A stretch of DNA of 64,000 nt from Prevotella sp. BV3P1 (lineage in GTDB: Bacteria; Bacteroidota; Bacteroidia; Bacteroidales; Bacteroidaceae). The notes under the pieces are model-generated. The model was given only the letters and a program-made list of their open reading frames with translations. It ran no database searches and was not told the DNA's origin. The position numbers were made by a program, and so were the translations under genes. Of this stretch, positions 37,972 to 49,329 are shown one piece after another; positions within the stretch are counted from its first letter, which is position 1, and each line of letters starts with the position of its first letter. The stretch spans positions 1 through 64,000 of the forward strand of contig NZ_AWXC01000011.1 of the NCBI RefSeq assembly GCF_000479005.1, in the 5' to 3' direction.

Positions 37972-40900
37972 ATGGCAAAAGAAAAAAAGTTTATCACTTG
38001 TGATGGTAACGAAGCCGCAGCTCATATCAGTTACATGTTTTCTGAGGTAGCTGCCATCTACCCCATCACACCGTCTTCTCCTATGGCCGAACATGTTGAC
38101 ACATGGGCTGCCAAGGGACGAAAGAACCTATTTGGTCAAACGGTTACGGTACAAGAAATGCAGTCGGAAGGAGGCGCAGCCGGTGCTGTGCATGGCTCTC
38201 TTCAATCAGGCGCATTAACCACAACCTATACAGCATCGCAGGGTTTGCTGCTCATGATACCAAACATGTACAAGATAGCTGGCGAACAGCTGCCTTGCGT
38301 CATCAACGTTTCGGCGCGTACCATTGCCACACACTCATTGTGTATCTTTGGTGACCACTCTGACGTAATGGCTTGCCGTCAAACCGGTTTCGCCATGTTC
38401 TGCGCTGGATCCGTTCAAGAGGTGATGGATTTGTCGACTGTACCTCATTTGGCTACCTTAAAGACAAGCATTCCTTTCATCAATTTCTTCGATGGTTTCC
38501 GTACTTCGCATGAGTACCAAAAAATTGAAATGATTGACGAAGAGGAAATCAAGAAGTTGATTGACTATGACGACATCAAACGTTTCCGCGACCGCGCACT
38601 GACACCAGAGCGCCCAGTAACTCGTGGTACGGCTGAAAACCCAGAAACATTCTTCACACATCGCGAAGCATGCAACAAGCATTATGAGGATGTGCCAGAT
38701 GTTGTGGAAGGCTATCTGAAACAAATCTCCGAGCTTACAGGTCGCGAATACCACATCTTCTCGTATTATGGAGCTAAGGATGCAGAGAACATCATCATCT
38801 TGATGGGTTCGGCTACCGAAGCCGCTCGCGAGGTGATTGACCACCAGTTGAAGGAAGGTAAGAAGGTCGGAATGATTTCGGTACACCTCTATCGTCCATT
38901 CTCTGTTAAACACCTGTTGGCCGCAGTGCCAAAGACTGTTAAGCGTATTGCTGTGCTGGATCGCACGAAAGAGCCAGGTGCCGAAGGCGAACCGCTGTAC
39001 CTTGACGTAAAGAGTGCTTTCTATGACGTAGAAAACAAGCCACTGATTGTGGGTGGACGCTATGGACTGGGGTCAGCTGACATCACGCCAAGCCACATCA
39101 TCTCTGTGTTTGACAACCTGGAGATGAACGAGCCGAAGAACCACTTTACGGTTGGTATCGTTGATGACGTGACCTTTACTTCACTTCCTTTGCTCGAAGA
39201 CATTCCTCTGGGAGCCGAAGGAACGTTCGAAGCTAAGTTCTTTGGACTGGGTGCCGACGGTACTGTAGGTGCCAACAAGAACTCTGTGAAGATTATCGGT
39301 GATAATACCAATAAATATTGTCAGGCCTACTTCTCATACGACTCGAAGAAGTCAGGAGGTTTCACCTGCTCACATCTTCGCTTTGGCGATCAGCCCATTC
39401 ACTCTACCTACAAAGTAATCACACCTAACTTTGTGGCTTGCCACGTTCAGGCATACTTGAGAATGTATGACGTGATTCGCGGTCTGCGCAAGAATGGTAC
39501 CTTCCTTTTGAACACAGTATTTGAGGGAGAAGAGTTGGTAAACTTCATTCCAAACAGACTGAAGCGCTACTTTGCTCAAAACAACATTACTGTATATTAC
39601 ATCAATGCGACGAAGATTGCGCAAGAAATTGGTTTGGGCAACCGCACCAACACCATTCTCCAGAGTGCCTTCTTCCGTATCACCGAAGTGATTCCTGTTG
39701 ATCTTGCCGTAGAACAGATGAAGAAGTTCATCGTGAAGTCTTATGGTAACAAGGGACAGGACATCGTTGACAAGAACTATGCCGCTGTAGAACGCGGTGT
39801 GGAGTATCAGCAATTGACGGTTAACCCGGCATGGGCAGACCTTGCAGATGACGAAGAAGCACCAGAAGAGGATGTTCCGGCATACATCAAGGAAATCGTA
39901 CGTCCTATCAATGCACAGAATGGCGACTTGCTGAAAGTATCCGATTTCGTGAAATACGATATGATTGACGGTACCATGCTGAATGGTTCGTCTGCCTATG
40001 AGAAGCGTGGCGTTGAAGCATTCAACCCCGAGTGGACACCCGAAAACTGTATCCAGTGTAACAAATGTGCTTACGTTTGTCCTCACGCAGCTATCCGTCC
40101 ATTTGTATTGGATGAGGAAGAGGTAAAAGGCTTCAATGACAAGACCCTGGCTATGAAGGTTCCAAGACCAATGGCTGGCATGAACTTCCGCATTCAGGTA
40201 AGTGTGCTCGACTGTGTAGGTTGTGGTAACTGTGCCGATGTCTGCCCTGGCAACAAACAAGGTAAGGCGTTGAACATGGTGCCATTTACACGCGACGAGA
40301 AGATGATTGAGAACTGGAGCTACCTCACCAAGAATGTGAAGAGCAAACAACATCTTGTTGATATCCAGAGCAATGTGAAGAATTCTCAATTTGCACAACC
40401 TTTGTTTGAGTTCTCGGGTGCATGTGCAGGATGTGGTGAAACACCTTATGTAAAATTGGTTTCACAATTGTTTGGCGATCGTGAAATGCTTGCCAACGCA
40501 ACAGGTTGTTCATCCATTTACTCTGCATCACTGCCCTCAACACCGTACACGACCAATGCAGACGGTAAGGGTCCGGCCTTTGCCAACTCATTGTTTGAAG
40601 ACTTCTGCGAATTTGGTATGGGTATGGTAATGGGCAACAAGAAGATGCGTGACCGTATCGCTGTCCTGCTCAACCAATTGGCAGAAAAAGAAGATACTTC
40701 AAGCGAGTTGAAAGAAGCTGTACAGAAGTGGATGGAAGTGAAAGATGACGCTCAAGGTTCTAAGGAAGCTACAGCCCAAATCAAGCCTCTCATCAAAGCA
40801 GGTGCAGAGAAAGGTTGTGACACTTGCAAAGAACTGATGACACTGGAGCACTACCTCATCAAGCGTTCACAGTGGATAATTGGTGGTGACGGTGCATCGT

Positions 40901-41652
40901 ATGACATCGGTTTCGGTGGACTCGACCACGTCATCGCATCGGGCGAAGATGTTAACATCTTAGTTCTCGATACTGAAGTTTACTCGAACACAGGTGGACA
41001 GAGCTCAAAGGCAACACCACTTGGGGCCATTGCTCAATTCGCAGCCCAAGGAAAGCGCATCCGCAAGAAGGACTTAGGCTTGATGGCTACGACCTATGGG
41101 TATGTGTATGTTGCACAAATAGCAATGGGTGCCGACCAGGCTCAAACGCTGAAAGCCATTCGTGAAGCTGAAGCTTATCCTGGACCATCTGTCATCATCG
41201 CCTACTCACCATGTATCAACCACGGTTTGAAAGCCAAGGGTGGCATGGGCAAGAGCCAGGCAGAGGAAGCTCGTGCCGTTGCTTGCGGCTACTGGCACTT
41301 GTGGAGATACAATCCTCAGCTGGCCGATGAAGGCAAGAATCCATTCGTACTCGACTCTAAAGAGCCAGACTGGAGCAAGTTCCGCGATTTCTTATTGGGT
41401 GAAGTTCGCTACCTGTCTGTGAAGAAAGCATATCCTCACGAAGCCGATGAACTATTCCAAGCTGCAGAGGATATGGCGAAACTGCGCTATAACAGCTATG
41501 TTCGCAAATCGCAAGAGGACTGGAGTACTTCAAATAAAGAAGTAGACGAAACAGCCAATGAGGATCCTAATACAGCCGAAGCTACAGAAAAAGTGGTAGC
41601 AAGTGAGCCGAAGGAGAATTCAAAGGCCGAGCATGTTGATGCTAAATCTTAA
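37972..41652 (+). CDS. nifJ: Pyruvate:ferredoxin (flavodoxin) oxidoreductase
   Basis: 1226 aa single-chain PFOR. The N-terminal domain begins FITCDGNEAAAHISYMFSEV and contains YPITPSSPMAEHVD. Two [4Fe-4S] motifs are intact, CIQCNKCAYVCPHA near residue 690 and CVGCGNCADVCPGNKQG near 745, plus a proximal cluster site CAGCGETPYVK near 820. The TPP site is GDGASYDIGFGGLDH near 975 with LDTEVYSNTGGQSSKAT. It oxidises pyruvate to acetyl-CoA and reduces ferredoxin, central to anaerobic metabolism. The last ~50 residues are an acidic Thr/Glu/Ala tail not typical of the family. It ends at a clear terminator. Confidence 0.97.
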   Translation: MAKEKKFITCDGNEAAAHISYMFSEVAAIYPITPSSPMAEHVDTWAAKGRKNLFGQTVTVQEMQSEGGAAGAVHGSLQSGALTTTYTASQGLLLMIPNMYKIAGEQLPCVINVSARTIATHSLCIFGDHSDVMACRQTGFAMFCAGSVQEVMDLSTVPHLATLKTSIPFINFFDGFRTSHEYQKIEMIDEEEIKKLIDYDDIKRFRDRALTPERPVTRGTAENPETFFTHREACNKHYEDVPDVVEGYLKQISELTGREYHIFSYYGAKDAENIIILMGSATEAAREVIDHQLKEGKKVGMISVHLYRPFSVKHLLAAVPKTVKRIAVLDRTKEPGAEGEPLYLDVKSAFYDVENKPLIVGGRYGLGSADITPSHIISVFDNLEMNEPKNHFTVGIVDDVTFTSLPLLEDIPLGAEGTFEAKFFGLGADGTVGANKNSVKIIGDNTNKYCQAYFSYDSKKSGGFTCSHLRFGDQPIHSTYKVITPNFVACHVQAYLRMYDVIRGLRKNGTFLLNTVFEGEELVNFIPNRLKRYFAQNNITVYYINATKIAQEIGLGNRTNTILQSAFFRITEVIPVDLAVEQMKKFIVKSYGNKGQDIVDKNYAAVERGVEYQQLTVNPAWADLADDEEAPEEDVPAYIKEIVRPINAQNGDLLKVSDFVKYDMIDGTMLNGSSAYEKRGVEAFNPEWTPENCIQCNKCAYVCPHAAIRPFVLDEEEVKGFNDKTLAMKVPRPMAGMNFRIQVSVLDCVGCGNCADVCPGNKQGKALNMVPFTRDEKMIENWSYLTKNVKSKQHLVDIQSNVKNSQFAQPLFEFSGACAGCGETPYVKLVSQLFGDREMLANATGCSSIYSASLPSTPYTTNADGKGPAFANSLFEDFCEFGMGMVMGNKKMRDRIAVLLNQLAEKEDTSSELKEAVQKWMEVKDDAQGSKEATAQIKPLIKAGAEKGCDTCKELMTLEHYLIKRSQWIIGGDGASYDIGFGGLDHVIASGEDVNILVLDTEVYSNTGGQSSKATPLGAIAQFAAQGKRIRKKDLGLMATTYGYVYVAQIAMGADQAQTLKAIREAEAYPGPSVIIAYSPCINHGLKAKGGMGKSQAEEARAVACGYWHLWRYNPQLADEGKNPFVLDSKEPDWSKFRDFLLGEVRYLSVKKAYPHEADELFQAAEDMAKLRYNSYVRKSQEDWSTSNKEVDETANEDPNTAEATEKVVASEPKENSKAEHVDAKS

Positions 41653-41682
41653 GCAAGAAACATAGCTCATCATATTTAGAAA

Positions 41683-41719
41683 AGAGGGAGTATCAACAAC
41701 ATGATACCCCTCTTTTTTT
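41683..41719 (+). terminator. Intrinsic terminator after nifJ
   Basis: A 12-bp stem with one bulged A (41683-41695 with 41702-41713), a 6-nt loop and a T run to 41719. Confidence 0.92.
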
Positions 41720-41816
41720 CTTATTTTACGATGGCTTGAAGGTGATTGAATTATTTCCTGGCTTTCTAAGAATATGAATATAGGAGTGTATTCTATCTTG
41801 TGCAGCAAAATTTGGG

Positions 41817-41915
41817 ACGTAATTCATCGCATACAGCGCTTAAACATATCTAACGAACGAGACTTCTGTATAGATTTAAGCCTCATTTGGCATGAGAACC
41901 AGTTAATAGAAGTCT
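41817..41915. other. Intergenic segment with a repeat motif and nested inverted repeats
   Basis: The 360-bp gap before rho holds GACGTAATTCATCGCAT (shared with 25989) and nested inverted repeats AGACTTCT/AGAAGTCT (41860-41867, 41908-41915) around CTCAT/ATGAG (41882-41896). It could be remnant repeat DNA or a structured RNA. Nothing else is recognised between 41720 and 41990. Confidence 0.35.
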
Positions 41916-41995
41916 AACGCCCGCGCTATCTGTTAACAAAATTTAAAGGCGGTAAAAAGAATTGGCAGGTGACCGTATGCTGCATTCTTTTTTTG

Positions 41996-42003
41996 TATCT
42001 TTG
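41996..42003 (+). promoter_or_regulatory. Putative -7 element for rho
   Basis: TATCTTTG matches the -7 consensus 74 bp before the rho ATG. No TTG stands at the standard -33 distance. Confidence 0.55.
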
Positions 42004-42077
42004 CAAGCAAATAAAAACATACAAAGTCGTTTCTCTTCTGAAACGTAGAAATTTCTATCAACACTTATTATACAACA

Positions 42078-44075
42078 ATGTATAGCAAAGACGAATTATC
42101 ATCTAAAGATATCCAGGAACTGTCGGATATCGCTCAAAAACTGGGTGCCGAAATTGACGAAAACAATACGCCAGAAGAAATCATATATTCAATACTCGAT
42201 AAACAAGCGATGTCAGAAACAGATGAAAACGCCACGGGTACCAAGCGGCGTCGTATTCGCATACCGGTACGTGAAACTGACAGAGTGTACTCGGTGAATG
42301 GGAAAGAGGGTGAGAACTTCGACCTGAAAAAGAAAAAACCAGCAAGCGAGCCTGCTTCCTTATTCAAAGAGGAAGACAAGAACGAAGAAGATACTTCGTC
42401 TAAAGAGGAGAAGGAACTAACACCAGAAGAAGAACTTGCAGCCATCCCTAAGCATAGAGGGAGAAAGACAAAACGCGAGCTTGAACTTCTTGCAATGATT
42501 GATGCCAAGAATGAAAAGAACCAAGAAGATACAGAAAAACAAGAAAAAGAGGAAGAAGATAATGACGATACCGAAGCATCACGCTCAAATGAAGCACATG
42601 ATGAGGTGAATGAAAAAGATTCTGAGAACGCGGAAGAAGAAACTTCAGAGGCAGACGCAGAAGGCACATATCATAAAGACTCTGGTATGAGTAACTTACT
42701 GGAACGCTTACAAGCGAAAGTGAATGCGCACAACGAGAACGAGCAAGAACGTCGCGAGGCTATCGCAGATGGTATTTGGGAAGGAGATCCTGCCGATGGT
42801 ACTGATTTCATTGTTGTGCAAGACTTACCAATCTTGGATCAAGGAGCCGTTCCCAGTTATGACATGTTTGACAATCCGACCACACCCATCATGCCATCGG
42901 CTTCATACCAAACGCCTGTAAACACGAACGCTTCCAACCAGCCTGCATACGACTTCTCTGACATTATTGAAGCAAATGGAGTCCTGGAAATTATGCCTGA
43001 TGGCTATGGATTCCTGCGCTCAAGCGACTATAATTATCTGTCTTCGCCTGACGACGTGTACGTTGCTAGCTCACAAATCAAGAAATATGGCCTGAAAACA
43101 GGTGATGTGGTACAGTGTCATGTTCGCCCTCCACATGACGGAGAGAAGTACTTCCCACTAACCAACATCGACAAGATCAACGGAAGAAACCCTAATGAGA
43201 TTCGTGACAGAATACAATTTGAACATCTCACTCCGCTCTTCCCAGAAGAGAAATTCACACTCTGTGGCGACAAAGCAACGACCAATCTGTCTACAAGGGT
43301 GGTCGACCTCTTCTCTCCTATCGGCAAAGGACAGCGCGCACTCATTGTGGCACAACCCAAAACCGGTAAGACCATTCTGATGAAAGATATTGCCAATGCC
43401 ATCGCTGCCAACCACCCCGAGGCTTATTTAATGATGCTTTTAATCGACGAACGACCAGAGGAAGTGACCGACATGGCGCGAACTGTGAATGCAGAGGTCA
43501 TCGCATCCACGTTTGATGAACCGGCAGAGCGACATGTTAAGATTGCCGGAATCGTGCTTGAGAAAGCCAAACGGATGGTTGAATGTGGGCATGATGTGGT
43601 GATATTCCTTGACTCCATTACACGTTTGGCCCGCGCTTACAATACCGTGAGCCCTGCCTCAGGTAAAGTCTTAACAGGTGGTGTGGATGCCAACGCATTA
43701 CAAAAGCCGAAACGATTCTTTGGTGCAGCCCGCAATATAGAAGGTGGTGGATCACTGACCATCATCGCTACAGCGCTGATTGACACGGGTAGTAAGATGG
43801 ATGAGGTAATCTTCGAAGAGTTCAAGGGTACCGGCAACATGGAACTTCAATTAGACCGGTCACTTTCTAACAAGCGCATCTTCCCTGCTGTCAACTTGGT
43901 TGCATCGAGTACCCGTCGTGACGACTTGCTACAAGACAAGACCACATTGGATAGGATGTGGATTCTGCGTAAGTATATTGCCGACATGAACCCAATTGAA
44001 GCAATGAACTCAATTCATGACAGAATGATAAGAACCCACAGCAATGACGAGTTCTTGATGTCAATGAACTCATGA
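42078..44075 (+). CDS. rho: Transcription termination factor Rho with long acidic insertion
   Basis: 665 aa against ~420 for E. coli Rho. Residues 1-45 are a Rho_N-like helical domain ([20 protein letters not shown]). Residues ~60-240 are an acidic, low-complexity region rich in Glu, Lys, Asp and Asn. The RNA-binding domain follows near 295 ([19 protein letters not shown]), then Walker [11 protein letters not shown] near 425, [13 protein letters not shown] near 455, [15 protein letters not shown] near 505 and [20 protein letters not shown]. Long disordered insertions are known for Bacteroidetes Rho and linked there to condensate formation. Its stop overlaps the uvrA start by 4 bp (ATGA). Confidence 0.97.
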   Translation: MYSKDELSSKDIQELSDIAQKLGAEIDENNTPEEIIYSILDKQAMSETDENATGTKRRRIRIPVRETDRVYSVNGKEGENFDLKKKKPASEPASLFKEEDKNEEDTSSKEEKELTPEEELAAIPKHRGRKTKRELELLAMIDAKNEKNQEDTEKQEKEEEDNDDTEASRSNEAHDEVNEKDSENAEEETSEADAEGTYHKDSGMSNLLERLQAKVNAHNENEQERREAIADGIWEGDPADGTDFIVVQDLPILDQGAVPSYDMFDNPTTPIMPSASYQTPVNTNASNQPAYDFSDIIEANGVLEIMPDGYGFLRSSDYNYLSSPDDVYVASSQIKKYGLKTGDVVQCHVRPPHDGEKYFPLTNIDKINGRNPNEIRDRIQFEHLTPLFPEEKFTLCGDKATTNLSTRVVDLFSPIGKGQRALIVAQPKTGKTILMKDIANAIAANHPEAYLMMLLIDERPEEVTDMARTVNAEVIASTFDEPAERHVKIAGIVLEKAKRMVECGHDVVIFLDSITRLARAYNTVSPASGKVLTGGVDANALQKPKRFFGAARNIEGGGSLTIIATALIDTGSKMDEVIFEEFKGTGNMELQLDRSLSNKRIFPAVNLVASSTRRDDLLQDKTTLDRMWILRKYIADMNPIEAMNSIHDRMIRTHSNDEFLMSMNS

Positions 44076-46903
44076 TAATGAACGAATATATTGAAATAAA
44101 AGGTGCCCGTGTCAACAATCTGAAGAACATCAGCATCAATATCCCCCGAAATCAATTTATTGTTATAGCCGGCCTATCGGGTTCCGGCAAATCATCCTTG
44201 GCCTTCGACACATTATATGCCGAAGGCCAACGTCGCTATGTAGAATCACTTTCCTCCTATGCAAGACAGTTCTTGGGGCGCATGAGCAAACCCGAATGTG
44301 ACTTCATCAAGGGACTGCCACCTGCCATTGCCATTGAACAGAAAGTGATTTCACGCAATCCTCGAAGCACAGTTGGCACGTCAACCGAAACATACGAATA
44401 CCTACGTTTGCTTTATGCCCGCATTGGTAAGACATACTCCCCCATCAGTGGCGAAGAGGTAAAGAAGCATTCAACTGACGACATCGTCAACTGTACGCAA
44501 CAATATTCCAAGGGAACCAAGTTTGCCATCCTGGCTCCATTGCACCTAATTGAAGGCAGAACGCTGGAAAAACAGCTTGAAATGGAAATTCAGGAGGGCT
44601 ACACTCGTCTTTGGTTCAAGAATGATTTCGTGCGGATAGACGACTTTCTGGCGGACAAAGAAGCGTTGAAAAAAGCAAAGGTTGATGAGATTTTCCTATT
44701 GATTGACCGACTGTCTGTTGACGACGCCAAGGATGTTGTCTCTCGATTGATAGACTCTGCAGAGACTGCTTTCTACGAAGGACACGGGGAATGCCGACTG
44801 GTGTTCTTCCCCTCCAACATAACTTATGAGTTTTCCATGCGTTATGAAGCTGACGGAATGACCTTCGAGGAACCTAATGACAACATGTTTTCATTCAATT
44901 CTCCTTTGGGAGCATGCCCCACTTGTGAAGGATTTGGCAGTATCATTGGCATTGATGAAAAACTGGTCATTCCCAACTCTACCCTCAGCGTCTACGATGG
45001 TTGTGTACAATGTTGGCACGGTGAAAAGATGGGCCAGTGGAAAGATGAGTTCTGTCGACGAGCGAAACGAGACAATTTCCCAATATTCAAGCCCTACTTG
45101 GAGTTGACAAGAAAAGAAAAGGACATGTTGTGGCATGGCTTACCATCCGACATGCACGAAGACGAGCGTGACCGAGTGAGCATTGATGCCTTTTTCCAAA
45201 TGATGAAAGAGAATCAATACAAGATTCAATACCGTGTGATGATGAGTCGCTATCGCGGCAGGACCACTTGTCCAACCTGCCATGGCACACGACTCAAGAA
45301 AGAGGCCAGTTGGGTGAAAATCAATGGTATGAGCATCACTGACTTGGTAGAAATGTCCATCTCCAACCTCCATGCGTGGTTCAAACAACTTGCCTTAGAC
45401 GACCATGACGCAGAGATTGGCAAACGATTGCTCACAGAAATCAACAACCGATTGCAGTTTCTCATTGACGTGGGACTGGGCTATCTCACTCTCAACCGCC
45501 AATCCAACACATTGAGTGGCGGTGAGAGTCAGCGCATCAACCTCACCAACTCACTGGGAAGTTCCTTGGTGGGCTCACTTTATATCCTGGACGAACCCAG
45601 CATTGGCCTGCATAGTCGCGATACAAAACGATTGATCAGTGTGCTAAAAAAGCTACAAGCATTGGGCAATACCGTCATTGTGGTGGAGCATGACAAGGAA
45701 ATCATGCAAGCCGCAGACACCTTGATAGATGTAGGTCCCAATGCGGGTAGACTGGGTGGAGAAATTGTTTTCAATGGATCCATCAAAGACATTGACCGCA
45801 ACAAGGAGCAATTTGCCAAACAATTCTCTCGCTCTCACACCATCCAATACCTCACAGGAAAAGAAACAATCGATAAACCCAGTTCTCGAAGGTCATGGAA
45901 CATGGCCATCGAACTGAAAGGTGCCAGACAAAACAACTTAAAGGGAATTGATGTAAAGTTCCCGCTGAACGTGCTGGATGTGGTGACTGGCGTTAGCGGT
46001 TCGGGTAAATCAACCTTGGTGAAGGGCATCCTCTACCCCGCCTTAAAGCGACATTTGAATGAGGTAGCCGATCAGCCTGGCGAATATATTTCGCTGGTAG
46101 GCGACTGGAAACACATCGAGCATGTAGAGTTTGTTGACCAAAATCCCATAGGCAAGAGTACGCGCAGCAATGCGGCAACCTACGTCAAGGCCTACGATGC
46201 CATCAGACAATTGTTTGCCGATCAACCGCTTGCCAAGCAAATGGGTTTCTCACCTCAATACTTCTCCTTCAACACTGAAGGCGGCAGATGCGAAGAATGT
46301 AAAGGCGCAGGAACCATCACCGTTGAGATGCAGTTCATGGCCGACCTTGAATTGGAATGTGAAGCGTGCCATGGCCAACGATTCAAGAAGGACATACTGG
46401 ATGTGCGGGTAGATGGAAAAAACATCAATGACGTGCTGAACATGACGGTTACAGAGGCCATTGAGTTCTTCAATCACTTGAATGAGAAAACGGTGGTCAG
46501 CCGACTGCAACCGCTGGATGACGTGGGATTGGGATACATCAAGTTGGGACAAAGCTCGTCTACGCTTTCGGGTGGTGAAAACCAACGCGTAAAACTGGCT
46601 TACTTCATTGGGCGCGAGAAGCAAGAACCTACCTTATTTATCTTTGACGAGCCAACCACCGGACTACATTATCTGGACATCAAACGTTTGCTCTCGGCAT
46701 TCGACGCATTGATAGAACGAGGACACTCCATCATCGTCATCGAACATAATCTGGATGTCATCAACTATGCCGATTATGTCATCGACCTAGGTCCGGACGG
46801 AGGTGACAAGGGCGGCTCATTGGTTGTTGCTGGCACACCTGAAGAGGTAGCCAACTGTAAGACAAGTCTTACGGGGCAGTACCTTAAAGCTGAGCAGTCG
46901 TAA
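44072..46903 (+). CDS. uvrA: Excinuclease ABC subunit A
   Basis: 943 aa. Start ATG 44072 overlaps the rho stop; ATG 44078 is an alternative. Two ABC modules: Walker [17 protein letters not shown] near residue 33 and [16 protein letters not shown] near 640; signatures [11 protein letters not shown] and [12 protein letters not shown]. Zinc modules [25 protein letters not shown] and CEACHGQRF are intact. UvrA scans DNA for lesions in nucleotide excision repair. The overlap with rho implies translational coupling and one transcript, joining transcription termination and repair in a single unit. Confidence 0.97.
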   Translation: MIMNEYIEIKGARVNNLKNISINIPRNQFIVIAGLSGSGKSSLAFDTLYAEGQRRYVESLSSYARQFLGRMSKPECDFIKGLPPAIAIEQKVISRNPRSTVGTSTETYEYLRLLYARIGKTYSPISGEEVKKHSTDDIVNCTQQYSKGTKFAILAPLHLIEGRTLEKQLEMEIQEGYTRLWFKNDFVRIDDFLADKEALKKAKVDEIFLLIDRLSVDDAKDVVSRLIDSAETAFYEGHGECRLVFFPSNITYEFSMRYEADGMTFEEPNDNMFSFNSPLGACPTCEGFGSIIGIDEKLVIPNSTLSVYDGCVQCWHGEKMGQWKDEFCRRAKRDNFPIFKPYLELTRKEKDMLWHGLPSDMHEDERDRVSIDAFFQMMKENQYKIQYRVMMSRYRGRTTCPTCHGTRLKKEASWVKINGMSITDLVEMSISNLHAWFKQLALDDHDAEIGKRLLTEINNRLQFLIDVGLGYLTLNRQSNTLSGGESQRINLTNSLGSSLVGSLYILDEPSIGLHSRDTKRLISVLKKLQALGNTVIVVEHDKEIMQAADTLIDVGPNAGRLGGEIVFNGSIKDIDRNKEQFAKQFSRSHTIQYLTGKETIDKPSSRRSWNMAIELKGARQNNLKGIDVKFPLNVLDVVTGVSGSGKSTLVKGILYPALKRHLNEVADQPGEYISLVGDWKHIEHVEFVDQNPIGKSTRSNAATYVKAYDAIRQLFADQPLAKQMGFSPQYFSFNTEGGRCEECKGAGTITVEMQFMADLELECEACHGQRFKKDILDVRVDGKNINDVLNMTVTEAIEFFNHLNEKTVVSRLQPLDDVGLGYIKLGQSSSTLSGGENQRVKLAYFIGREKQEPTLFIFDEPTTGLHYLDIKRLLSAFDALIERGHSIIVIEHNLDVINYADYVIDLGPDGGDKGGSLVVAGTPEEVANCKTSLTGQYLKAEQS

Positions 46904-46955
46904 CAACCAACTGAACTCATCTCAAACGATATCATTCCCATTATTTCAGTCAACC

Positions 46956-47885
46956 ATGAATCGCAGCGAGCTATCCATCCTAATCCCTACCTACAACGAT
47001 TGTTGTGTAGATTTGGTCAAAGCACTGGCTTGTCAAGCAGCCAACATACCCAAACTACACTATGAAATTATTGTGATAGATGATGGATCCACGCACATGG
47101 AAACCAGACTTCAGGCTACTGAAATCAATGCGTTGAACAACTGTCGCTTCATCAGTAGAAGCATCAATGTAGGACGTGCTAAAATTCGTAACATACTCAC
47201 TGTCATGGCGCGCCATCACTGGCTGCTGTTCTTGGACAGTGACATGAAAATCACGAGAGACGATTTCATTCTGCAATATCTGCAAGCCGACCGACAGGCA
47301 ATGGTCATCTATGGCGGCAACTGCGTGCAACGCCCGATGAAACCTGCCGATGGAACGTTGAAATATCGTTATGAGGCTGCGGCTGAGGATTCACATTCGG
47401 CTGCAGAGCGCAACAAGTCACCCTATCAACAGTTTAACACTTCCAACTTCATGGTGGCCAAGTCGGTGATGGAGGTCCATCCTTTTGATGACCGAATACA
47501 AACCTATGGCTATGAAGACGTGATGTTTGGCAAGTCTTTGGAGGCAGCCGGAATTCGCATTTACCACATTGACAATCCTGTTGGTTTTCAACAGTTTGAA
47601 TCAAACGTCAGCTTCCTGTCAAAAACGGAGGAAGCCATGTACACGCTCAACCTATACCACGAAGAATTGAAAGGCTATTCGAAAGTTTTGGATACGTATC
47701 AAAAACTTCGTCTTCTGGGCCTGGCCCCACTCCTTCGGTGGCTCTTTCATGCCGCACAAACAAAGATGAAAACCAACCTGCTTGGTATCCATCCTTCTCT
47801 CTTCATCTACAAATGTTACAAATTAGGGCTTTACGCATCCATTGCACACGGTAAGCATCGTAACAAGAAAGAAATAAAAGATTAA
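46956..47885 (+). CDS. Glycosyltransferase family 2 protein
   Basis: 309 aa. N-terminal GT-A fold: LSILIPTYNDCCVDLVKAL at residue 6, VIDDGSTH near 42 and the DxD-type LFLDSDMKIT near 90. A later YGYEDVMFGKSLEAAGIRI block matches the acceptor/metal region of the galactosyltransferase-like GT2 subgroup. No membrane span is obvious. It lies 52 bp after uvrA without an evident terminator, so it may be the last gene of the rho-uvrA transcript. The sugar and acceptor are unknown. Confidence 0.82.
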   Translation: MNRSELSILIPTYNDCCVDLVKALACQAANIPKLHYEIIVIDDGSTHMETRLQATEINALNNCRFISRSINVGRAKIRNILTVMARHHWLLFLDSDMKITRDDFILQYLQADRQAMVIYGGNCVQRPMKPADGTLKYRYEAAAEDSHSAAERNKSPYQQFNTSNFMVAKSVMEVHPFDDRIQTYGYEDVMFGKSLEAAGIRIYHIDNPVGFQQFESNVSFLSKTEEAMYTLNLYHEELKGYSKVLDTYQKLRLLGLAPLLRWLFHAAQTKMKTNLLGIHPSLFIYKCYKLGLYASIAHGKHRNKKEIKD

Positions 47886-47976
47886 ATTTTGCTGGACGCT
47901 CATTCAGGTGCTGAACTCTAAAGAAAATTGAAAGAATTGGCTTATTAGCGTAGGATGTAACGCATTGAACCTCAAG

Positions 47977-48051
47977 TGATTCCGTTGGGGTTCGAACCCA
48001 AGACCCACAGCTTAGAAGGCTGTTGCTCTAATCCAACTGAGCTACGGAACC
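47977..48051 (-). tRNA. tRNA-Arg (anticodon TCT)
   Basis: The minus strand folds into a full cloverleaf: acceptor GGTTCCG with CGGAATC (one G-T pair), D arm with AGCTCAGTTGGA, anticodon stem ACAGC/GCTGT around CTTCTAA (anticodon TCT), and T loop GGTTCGAACC. CCA is not encoded. It reads AGA codons. Confidence 0.95.
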
Positions 48052-48239
48052 GATAATCGAGTGCAAAAGTAATCATTTTGATTGAGAGTAAGGCGATGAA
48101 ACGGCTTGTTTCAGTAGAAGTTAGTATTTTTTAACAAACATGCTTGGTCATTTGATGGTGAACCTCACACTACTCTCAATCTGCTGTTACTCAAAAAGTT
48201 CGTTCGTTATTTTTGTCCTATAAAATGACAATAAAACGG

Positions 48240-48575
48240 TTATGAAAAATATCTAATCTAGAAAAAATTGATAGGCAGATGGTATGCAAACATGCCATAT
48301 CTTGGTTAGGAAAAACGAATTTTCAGCTTAAACGATGTAAAAGTAGCCTTTTTTAGCACCATATTGACGGTCAATCTTCATGATTTAAGCTGCCAAAAGC
48401 ATGCAAATTGGTGACCAAGAGCATTGCTTTTGTGGCCGAGATGAACTTCAGAAGGAGCAAAGATGCTTATCAATAACCGCAAATCATTCATTATCAACCA
48501 ACTACAAATATCTCTCATTTTGACCATATTTCGAAGCAATGGAAGGTTGATTCATCAATAAGCGAAATATAAGCG
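48240..48575. repeat. Dispersed intergenic element, copy E
   Basis: About 335 bp, homologous to copy F at 57865-58195. Shared landmarks: AATCTAGAAAAAAT near the left end (48256), the dyad array, a TATCAACCAAC-type segment, and a right-end block near 48523-48572 ending ATAAGC that aligns with the hairpin of F, though its own pairing is weaker. It lies between the tRNA and the TetR gene. The flanks at 48060-48240 and 48575-48690 hold nothing I recognise. Confidence 0.7.
48351..48438. repeat. 22-bp degenerate array E (4 units)
   Basis: Units start at 48351, 48373, 48395 and 48417. Unit 3 has AAAAGCATGCAAAT and unit 4 has the dyad AGCATTGCT; both are nearly identical to units 4 and 5 of array F. 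Unit 1 matches unit 1 of array C. Confidence 0.85.
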
Positions 48576-48689
48576 GGCTGTTGTCAAGATAAATTCATCA
48601 TCAACCACCTGCTTACCAAAGGGCTCAATGACATTATGGCAGGCATGACAAACGCCTCATTGAGAAATGATGACAGCCTCTTCTACCTA

Positions 48690-49322
48690 TCATTCAATGC
48701 GTTCGAGCATCTTTAATCCATTGAGCGTGCATATTCCACGGATGAATAATAAAATGATGTTACGAAAGACCATCTGTAAGCCATGTTCCTTATACAGTTG
48801 ACTTGTCATGGCAAAACGTACGGCTTCACGCGCTACTTCCACAACGATGTGATAATTAGTGTCTGGCCTAAAGAAGCCCTCTTTCACGCCTCTGTCAATA
48901 AAGTTATACGCATCTTCATCCCGCTTCTTATGCTTATTCTCAAGATAAGCTTGCACACGCTTGTACTTTTGTACTTCGTCTAAAAATAACGGAGAAATCC
49001 TTGACAAACGCTGGGCCTGACAATTGTAAAATTCAATCAACGTATCCATGACATGATGGTTGTCCTGCTCACTGAAATCCTTCATGTGTTCATCAAAGTC
49101 TTGCTCGGCAGCTTTCATGCCTTCCAGCAGCAGTTCCTCCTTGTTGCTGTATATCTCGTACACCGTGCGCTTGGATATGGATAATCTTCTGGCGATGTCA
49201 TCCATCTTGACCGCCTTGATACCTTTCTCGAAAAACTCACTCATGGCAGCTTTCAAAATACGCTCACGCAGCTCTTGCCGATAAGGCGTTTGACCGCTCA
49301 CTCTATTTATTCTTTTTACCAT
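48690..49322 (-). CDS. TetR/AcrR-family transcriptional regulator
   Basis: 210 aa from ATG 49322 (MVKRINRVSG); the frame extends six codons further but into the promoter. The TetR helix-turn-helix is clear at residues ~15-60: RERILKAAMSEFFEKGIKAVKMDDIARRL then SISKRTVYEIYSNKEELL. The rest is an all-helical ligand/dimer domain with no recognisable ligand. A -7-like TATCTTTG lies only 8 bp before the ATG. No efflux or target operon is adjacent on the same strand, so the regulon cannot be guessed; the divergent neighbour is maeB. Confidence 0.9.
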   Translation of the reverse strand: MVKRINRVSGQTPYRQELRERILKAAMSEFFEKGIKAVKMDDIARRLSISKRTVYEIYSNKEELLLEGMKAAEQDFDEHMKDFSEQDNHHVMDTLIEFYNCQAQRLSRISPLFLDEVQKYKRVQAYLENKHKKRDEDAYNFIDRGVKEGFFRPDTNYHIVVEVAREAVRFAMTSQLYKEHGLQMVFRNIILLFIRGICTLNGLKMLERIE

Positions 49323-49329
49323 AACAGCG

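Noticed and set aside
39370-40398. 342-aa antisense ORF inside nifJ
   Set aside because: It is a shadow of a highly conserved gene, and its residues show no domain.
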